Shown: piece by piece, positions 14,044 to 14,693 of the stretch
How the letters are laid out: each line of letters starts with the position of its first letter
Numbering within the stretch: the first letter of the stretch is position 1
Assembly: GCA_905211485.1 (NCBI GenBank)
Contig: CAJMAW010000079.1
Span: 1 to 14,693 of the forward strand
DNA from: an uncultured Lentisphaeria bacterium
GTDB lineage: Bacteria; Verrucomicrobiota; Lentisphaeria; Victivallales; UBA1829
Reading direction: 5' to 3'
Length of the DNA stretch: 14,693 nucleotides
Made by a program: the position numbers and the translations under genes
The notes under the pieces: generated by a model
Database searches by the model: none
What the model saw: the letters and a program-made list of their open reading frames with translations, nothing else
What the model was told of the DNA's origin: nothing

Positions 14044-14445
14044 TTATTTGTTGAATTTCACTGCCGTTCCGGTCAGGGTCACCGTAACCTCGTTGATTCC
14101 GCAAATATTTTTCATGCTGTAATCCATCTTGACGTCGACCAGATCCTGAGCTCCGGGGGCCTGCTTGAGCGCTTCCGCCTTGAGAGTCGCGAAGGAGACA
14201 TCTCCAATGTTGACACAGGTGAAGTAGCTCATCAGCTTGGCGCTGGCTGTCACATCGCGCTTGACCACAGTATAGTCGTTCCCCGCAACCGGCTGGAGGA
14301 TTGCATTGGCCGAAACTTCCGTATAGAAGTTCGGGCCGGCGGAGATCGGCGCCACACCACCGTTGTTGGTGGAGATGCCGGCACAGCCGGTCATGAGAAG
14401 CGCGGCGCAGAAGGTTCCGGCGACAAGGAGGAGAGACTTTTTCAT
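14044..14445 (-). CDS. TRL-like family lipoprotein
   Basis: This 133-residue protein has a lipoprotein signal (MKKSLLLVAGTFCAALLMTG, lipobox LMTGC, Cys21). The mature part has the TRL-like family layout: an N-terminal GPNFYTEVSAN strand, the KRDVTASAKLMSYFTCVNIG segment, GDVSFATLKAEAL, a DLVDVKMDYSMKNICGINEV stretch and a final TVTLTGTAVKF strand. TRL-like proteins are small exported proteins of unknown function. AAAGGGAA precedes the ATG by about six bases. It has its own promoter and terminator, so it is a single-gene unit. Confidence 0.65.
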   Translation of the reverse strand: MKKSLLLVAGTFCAALLMTGCAGISTNNGGVAPISAGPNFYTEVSANAILQPVAGNDYTVVKRDVTASAKLMSYFTCVNIGDVSFATLKAEALKQAPGAQDLVDVKMDYSMKNICGINEVTVTLTGTAVKFNK

Positions 14446-14510
14446 TGCATTCCCTTTCTTTTTCTGTTGGTGAAATCAAGATCAATACCATATTGACCTT
14501 GTCTCGGACA

Positions 14511-14538
14511 ACTATATCATGACTTTGAAAGAAGTCAA
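14511..14538 (-). promoter_or_regulatory. Sigma70-type promoter for the TRL-like gene
   Basis: On the minus strand, TTGACT (14533-14538) is followed after 16 bases by TATAGT (14511-14516). Transcription would start near 14504, about 60 bases before the ATG. The surrounding DNA is AT-rich, as expected of a promoter. Confidence 0.6.
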
Positions 14539-14596
14539 GATAAAAAACTATAAAAAATATAATTTTCACTGCCGTCCCATACATCTTTGAAATTGT

Positions 14597-14682
14597 CATT
14601 TTTGCCCTCCTGTTTGAGCTTGCGTTGATTGTTTTTTTAATTACCCATTTCCGGTTTTTCCTTTTCGTTGAGTTGGATTATA
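14597..14682 (-). promoter_or_regulatory. Promoter-like -10 box and strong ribosome binding site with no clear gene
   Basis: On the minus strand TATAAT (14677-14682) is followed some 75 bases later by AGGAGG and ATG at 14597-14599, an excellent initiation signal. The frame begins MTISKMYGTAVKIIFFIVFY but then runs out of frame through the TRL-like gene. The expected -35 box would lie beyond the window edge. It may be a remnant of a lost gene start or a leader peptide; I do not call a coding gene. Confidence 0.35.
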
Positions 14683-14693
14683 GTTGTGCGAAT

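Overview
The right part of the window looks like the chromosome of a Gram-negative-type bacterium, and the left two thirds like an integrated phage-like element. The best taxonomic guess is the PVC superphylum (Lentisphaerota/Victivallales, or a planctomycete relative). This rests on the long-form terminase, the beta-helix and lipoprotein envelope genes, and an autotransporter-type heptosyltransferase relative. It is recalled family knowledge, not a search result. Most genes have strong GGAGG-type ribosome binding sites.

Left region (1-8735), mobile element, nearly all on the + strand. It opens with the C-terminal end of a DUF3987-type replication protein. An AT-rich hairpin and two tiny in-frame genes follow (a Cys cluster protein and a helix-turn-helix protein). 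Next comes a 498-base noncoding stretch with CCGTCACTT repeats and several hairpins. Then come a ParB-domain/DNA methyltransferase fusion, a Bro-N (antirepressor-type) protein, and an oppositely oriented HARE-HTH protein. After a divergent control region there is a 68-aa protein, a terminase large subunit, a 48-aa protein, a DUF2924 protein, a large serine recombinase and a ParB-like HTH protein. From the 68-aa gene to the last HTH gene every junction overlaps, so these genes are probably translated as one coupled operon. No portal, protease, capsid or tail gene lies between terminase and integrase.

Junction (about 8735-9290). A terminator is followed by a visibly AT-rich stretch with a 101-aa minus-strand gene. 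A heptosyltransferase-family gene then stops abruptly about half way along its expected length. The right end of the element probably lies here, because serine integrase genes usually sit beside their attachment site.

Right region (9263-14693), chromosomal and all on the minus strand. A TRL-like lipoprotein has its own promoter and terminator. A secreted beta-helix protein, a 58-aa lipoprotein, a DUF805 membrane protein and a secreted protein with three IYRG-type repeats look like an envelope operon. A secreted 13-repeat ankyrin protein and the truncated heptosyltransferase follow.

Most of the long opposite-strand reading frames are shadows of these genes.
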